Assembly: GCF_016901695.1 (NCBI RefSeq)
Contig: NZ_JACJKS010000008.1
Location: forward strand, 1-64,000
Direction of reading: 5' to 3'
Source: Mordavella massiliensis
GTDB taxonomy: Bacteria; Bacillota; Clostridia; Lachnospirales; Lachnospiraceae
Length of the DNA stretch: 64,000 bases
Positions 60,859 through 64,000 of this stretch are shown here, in pieces (the stretch's first letter is position 1; each line of letters begins with the position of its first letter). Below the pieces are notes generated by a model. That model worked only from the letters and a program-made list of their open reading frames with translations, did no database searches and was not told where the DNA came from. The translations under genes and the position numbers were made by a program.

Positions 60859-61794
60859 CTATTCTCCGCCGAGCCGGGTCCCCGGCTCCATCCGGTAGCC
60901 ACGCAGGAACGCGTCCGCGCTCATGCGCTTCTTCCCGGGGATCTGCAGCTCCAGGATGCGAAGAAGCCCGCTTCCCGTCTGCACCGAGAAACCGGTCTTT
61001 GTCACGTCCGCCACCGCGCCGCAGGGGAGCGCGCTGTCCCCGTCCAGCACCTCTGCCGCCCAGATCTTCATGGTCTTCCCCTCCCAGAGGGTGTACGCGC
61101 TGGGCCAGGGGCTGAGTCCCCGGATCAGGCGCTCGATGGAGGCCGCATCCCGGCTCCAGTCGATCCTGCCCAGCTCTTTGTCCAGCATGCGGGCGTATTT
61201 TGTCGGGCTCTCCCCCTGCTTCCGGGGCGTCACCGTCCCCTCCTCCAGGGCTTTGAGTGTCTCCACGCACAGCTTTGCGCCGGCCGCCGCCAGCTTGTCA
61301 TGCAGGCTTCCGCCTGTCTCGTCCGCCCCGATGGGGACTTCCGTCTCCAGGAGCATATCTCCCGTGTCCAGCCCCTCGTCCATCTGCATGGTCGTCACGC
61401 CCGTCACCGTCTCCCCGTCGATGAGCGCCCACTGGATGGGCGCCGCCCCCCGGTATTTCGGCAGCAGGGAGGCATGCACGTTGATGCACCCGTAGGGAGT
61501 CAGTTCCAGGATGGACCGGGGAAGGATCTGCCCGAAAGCGATGACCACGATCACATCCGCCCGGTACCCGGCCAGTTCTTCCACGCAGGCCGGCTCCCGC
61601 ACCTTCGCGGGCTGGAACACCGGTATGCCGTATTCCAGCGCCTTCTCCTTCACCGGCGTGTACTGCATCTTCCCGCCTCTTCCCTTCGGTTTATCCGGCT
61701 GCGTCACCGCCAGGACCACCTCGTGGCCCGCCTGCACAAGCGCCTCCAGCGTTCCCACGGAAAAGTCCGGCGTACCCATAAAGATCACGCGCAT
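60859..61794 (-). CDS. fmt: Methionyl-tRNA formyltransferase
   Basis: Formylates initiator Met-tRNA with 10-formyl-THF. The 311-residue protein has FMGTPDFSVGTLEALV at the start, the catalytic CINVHASLLPKYRGAAPIQW (about 106-125) with Asn and His, and the catalytic Asp in DEGLDTGDML (about 142-151). A C-terminal OB-type domain (about 205-311) binds tRNA. The ATG follows the def stop codon directly (TAGATG), and def's GAGGAGGA end supplies the ribosome site, so the two are coupled. Confidence 0.96.
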   Translation of the reverse strand: MRVIFMGTPDFSVGTLEALVQAGHEVVLAVTQPDKPKGRGGKMQYTPVKEKALEYGIPVFQPAKVREPACVEELAGYRADVIVVIAFGQILPRSILELTPYGCINVHASLLPKYRGAAPIQWALIDGETVTGVTTMQMDEGLDTGDMLLETEVPIGADETGGSLHDKLAAAGAKLCVETLKALEEGTVTPRKQGESPTKYARMLDKELGRIDWSRDAASIERLIRGLSPWPSAYTLWEGKTMKIWAAEVLDGDSALPCGAVADVTKTGFSVQTGSGLLRILELQIPGKKRMSADAFLRGYRMEPGTRLGGE

Positions 61795-62271
61795 CTATTC
61801 ATCCTCCTCGTCATACGTCACGTCGTGAAGCTCCCCCTCCACAAGGTCCACATACATCTTTCCGTCCAGGTGGTCGATCTCGTGGCAGAAAGCGCGGGCC
61901 AGAAGGCCTGTCCCCTCCAGCTCGGTCTCCTCCATCTCCTCGTTCAGCGCCCGGACTTTCACGTAGTCAGGCCTTGTCACCTGCCCGGATTTGCCCGGCA
62001 CGCTCAGGCATCCCTCCTCGCCGGTCTGCTCCCCGGACGTCTCCAGGATCTCCGGGTTGATCAGGATGATGGGGCCCTCCCCCACGTCGATGACCACGAT
62101 CCGCTTCAGGATCCCCACCTGGGGCGCCGCAAGGCCCACGCCCATAGCCTCGTACATGGTATCCAGCATGTCCTGGATCAGGATCTTCGTGCGCAGGGTC
62201 ATCTTCGTCACTTCCTTGCAGTGCTTGGTCAGCACCTCATCTCCCAGTTCTCTTATCTTTCTTGTCGCCAT
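61795..62271 (-). CDS. def: Peptide deformylase
   Basis: Removes the formyl group from nascent proteins; Fe2+/Zn2+ enzyme. The 158-residue protein has all three motifs: GVGLAAPQVG (about 42-51), EGCLSVPG with the metal cysteine (about 88-95), and HEIDHLDG with the metal histidines and catalytic Glu (about 130-137). The acidic C-terminal end (TYDEEDE) is typical. It lies between priA and fmt in the conserved order. Confidence 0.97.
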   Translation of the reverse strand: MATRKIRELGDEVLTKHCKEVTKMTLRTKILIQDMLDTMYEAMGVGLAAPQVGILKRIVVIDVGEGPIILINPEILETSGEQTGEEGCLSVPGKSGQVTRPDYVKVRALNEEMEETELEGTGLLARAFCHEIDHLDGKMYVDLVEGELHDVTYDEEDE

Positions 62272-62298
62272 TTATCTCTGCTCCTTTTTGTCGTCTGT

Positions 62299-64000
62299 CT
62301 AAAAAATGCTCATGGGGTCAAAGTCGAACTGAACCCGGATATCGCGGAACCCGGAATTGAGCCCGATATACTGTTCCATCCGGTCCTTTGCCTTAACAAG
62401 CATACCATATTTTCCGCATTTTAGGTAGAGGATCTTTCGGTACACGTCGCTCACCTTCCCCACATACGGGCTGGCCGGGCCGATGACGGCAAGATGGCCC
62501 GATGCCCCCAGGCGCGCCGCAAACTCCTTCAGGTAGGCGGCCGCCGTCCCCAGCTTCTCCTCGTCCTCCCCGGTCAGAAGCACCGCCAGCAGATGGGCCG
62601 CCGGCGGGTATCCCATCAGTTCCCGGTAGCGCATCTCCTCCTCGTAGAAGGCCTCGTAGTCCTGCCGGGCCGCCGTCTCAATGCTGTAGTGGTCCGGGCT
62701 GTAGGTCTGGATGACCACTTCCCCGGCCTGCGCGCCGCGCCCGGCCCGGCCGGCCGCCTGGGTGAGGAGCTGGAAGGTCCGCTCCGCAGACCGGTAGTCG
62801 TCGCTGTAGAGGGACATGTCCGCAGCCAGGATCCCCACCAGTGTCACATTTGGAAAATCATGCCCCTTGACGATCATCTGGGTGCCCACGAGGATATCCG
62901 CCTCCCCGTCCCCGAAGGCGGAGAGGATCTTCTCATGCCCGTCCTTGGTGCGGGTGGTGTCCGCATCCATCCGAAGGACCCGGGCGCCCGGGAACTCCCG
63001 GCGCACCAGCTCCTCGATCTGCTGGGTCCCCGCCCGGAAGCCGCCGATGTGGGGCGAACCGCAGACCGGGCAGTTCCGGACCGCCGCCGTCTCGTACCCG
63101 CAGTAGTGGCAGACAAGCCTGCCTCCCCGGTGGGCGCAAAGAGACACATCGCAGTGGGGGCATTTGATCACATGGCCGCAGGCGCGGCAGGAGATAAAGC
63201 CCGCGTAGCCCCGCCGGTTGAGGAAGAGCATCGCCTGCTGCCCGGCGTCCAGCCTCTCCGTAAGAAGCGTCCGCAGCCGGTCGCTCAGGATGGACCGGTT
63301 CCCGCTCCTAAGCTCCCTTCGCATATCTTCCACGTAGACTTTTGGCAGCGCGCCGCTCCCGGCCCTGGCGGGAAGCTGAAGGAGCACGTACTCCCCCTTT
63401 TTGCAGCGGCTGTAGGCCTCCAGGGACGGGGTGGCCGACCCGAGCACGAGGGCGGCCCCCTCCAGCCGGGCCCGCTCCCCGGCCGTCTCCCTGGCGTGGT
63501 ACCGGGGCACCTGCTCGCTCTTGTAGCTGCTCTCATGCTCCTCGTCGATGACGATGAGCCCCAGCCTCGGGAAGGGCGTAAACAGGGCGGAGCGGGGCCC
63601 GATCATCACATCGATCTCCCCCTTCTTCGCCCGCTGCATCTGGTCATACCGCTCCCCGGCGGACATCCGGGAGTTCAGGATCGACACCCGGTCCCCGAAC
63701 ATGCGCTGGAAGCGCAGGACGGTCTGCCAGGTCAGGGCGATCTCCGGTATAAGCATGACCGCCTGCCTGCCCGTCTCCACCACCTTGCGGATCATGGCCA
63801 TATAGACCTCTGTCTTGCCGCTCCCGGTGACGCCGTACACCAGATAGGTGCGCCTGAGTCCCCTGCCGTAATCCTCAGCGAACCGCCTGACCGCCTCCTG
63901 CTGGGGCTGCGTGTAGGTGATGCAGGACTCCTCCGCCTGCCGCGGCCGCACCGGGTTCCGGTACACCCTGTCGCTCACCAGAGATACAAGGCCCGCCTCC
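62299..64000 (-). CDS. priA: Primosomal protein N' (replication restart helicase PriA), 5' end outside the window
   Basis: About 566 C-terminal residues are visible; the frame is open to the window edge, so the N-terminal 3'-DNA-binding domain is missing only because of the cut. PriA restarts stalled forks by loading DnaB-type helicase. Visible: Walker A GVTGSGKTE (about 50 residues after the edge-proximal GTG at 63978), DEEH box, the zinc-binding cysteines CRACGHVIKCPHC, CHYCG and CPVCG, the motif V/VI region with TQAAGRAGRG, and the C-terminal domain. First gene of the block that runs to thiN. Confidence 0.95.
   Translation of the reverse strand, partial: EAGLVSLVSDRVYRNPVRPRQAEESCITYTQPQQEAVRRFAEDYGRGLRRTYLVYGVTGSGKTEVYMAMIRKVVETGRQAVMLIPEIALTWQTVLRFQRMFGDRVSILNSRMSAGERYDQMQRAKKGEIDVMIGPRSALFTPFPRLGLIVIDEEHESSYKSEQVPRYHARETAGERARLEGAALVLGSATPSLEAYSRCKKGEYVLLQLPARAGSGALPKVYVEDMRRELRSGNRSILSDRLRTLLTERLDAGQQAMLFLNRRGYAGFISCRACGHVIKCPHCDVSLCAHRGGRLVCHYCGYETAAVRNCPVCGSPHIGGFRAGTQQIEELVRREFPGARVLRMDADTTRTKDGHEKILSAFGDGEADILVGTQMIVKGHDFPNVTLVGILAADMSLYSDDYRSAERTFQLLTQAAGRAGRGAQAGEVVIQTYSPDHYSIETAARQDYEAFYEEEMRYRELMGYPPAAHLLAVLLTGEDEEKLGTAAAYLKEFAARLGASGHLAVIGPASPYVGKVSDVYRKILYLKCGKYGMLVKAKDRMEQYIGLNSGFRDIRVQFDFDPMSIF

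Overview
The window reads as chromosomal DNA of a strictly anaerobic, GC-rich Firmicute, most likely a gut member of the Lachnospiraceae. The grounds are a pyruvate:ferredoxin oxidoreductase, a lysine riboswitch in front of an NhaC-type transporter, Clostridia-type conserved hypotheticals (DUF6465, DUF3842, a YugP-type metallopeptidase), AGGAGG-type ribosome binding sites throughout, and two Firmicute housekeeping gene orders. The species cannot be named from this sequence alone. No rRNA, tRNA, CRISPR array or prophage was seen. The only mobile-type element is a small REP/RAYT module.

Layout. 1-3.6 kb: tail of an Rpn-type nuclease gene, dtd, a CarD-type regulator, a DMT exporter, a YwaF/TMEM164-like membrane protein and a DUF6465 gene. 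3.6-16.5 kb: an alpha-galactoside (raffinose-family) utilisation region. It holds a binding protein, two permeases, a GH36 alpha-galactosidase and an amylosucrase-type GH13 enzyme under a divergent AraC regulator, then a second GH36 gene with its own AraC regulator and a divergent MFS carrier. 16.5-17.1 kb: a Gdx/SugE-type SMR exporter behind an attenuator-like leader. 17.1-25.1 kb: larE-larB-larC, which make the nickel-pincer nucleotide cofactor, followed without a break by a five-gene NikABCDE-type importer; no larA is present. 25.1-28.2 kb: an XRE regulator with a small membrane protein, a DUF3842 gene and an M18 aminopeptidase. 28.26-29.22 kb: a REP-associated transposase between inverted REP hairpins, with a third REP copy at 36.7 kb. 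29.2-33.2 kb: threonine catabolism (kbl, tdh) divergent from the threonine/serine symporter gene sstT. 33.3-39.7 kb: glyS, recO, a yqzL-like gene, era and an M16C peptidase. 39.8-44.9 kb: a GNAT gene, then a LysR-linked group of a chorismate-mutase/ACT protein, an FAD oxidoreductase and an SLC13-type permease. 44.9-50.7 kb: the lysine-riboswitch-controlled transporter and PFOR. 50.7-64 kb: lgt, ychF, then the order thiN-rpe-rsgA-prkC-stp-rlmN-rsmB-yugP-fmt-def-priA, all on the minus strand.

How the parts work together. Oligosaccharides enter through the ABC importer, lose galactose through GH36, and leave sucrose for the GH13_4 enzyme. The importer beside the lar genes would supply Ni2+ to LarC, whose His-rich insert could buffer it. 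SstT brings in threonine that Tdh and Kbl convert to glycine and acetyl-CoA. The priA-to-thiN block couples N-formylmethionine metabolism, rRNA methylation and ribosome maturation to PASTA-kinase signalling. Starts were moved from the longest open frame wherever a ribosome binding site and family length supported a different codon; these changes are stated in each entry.
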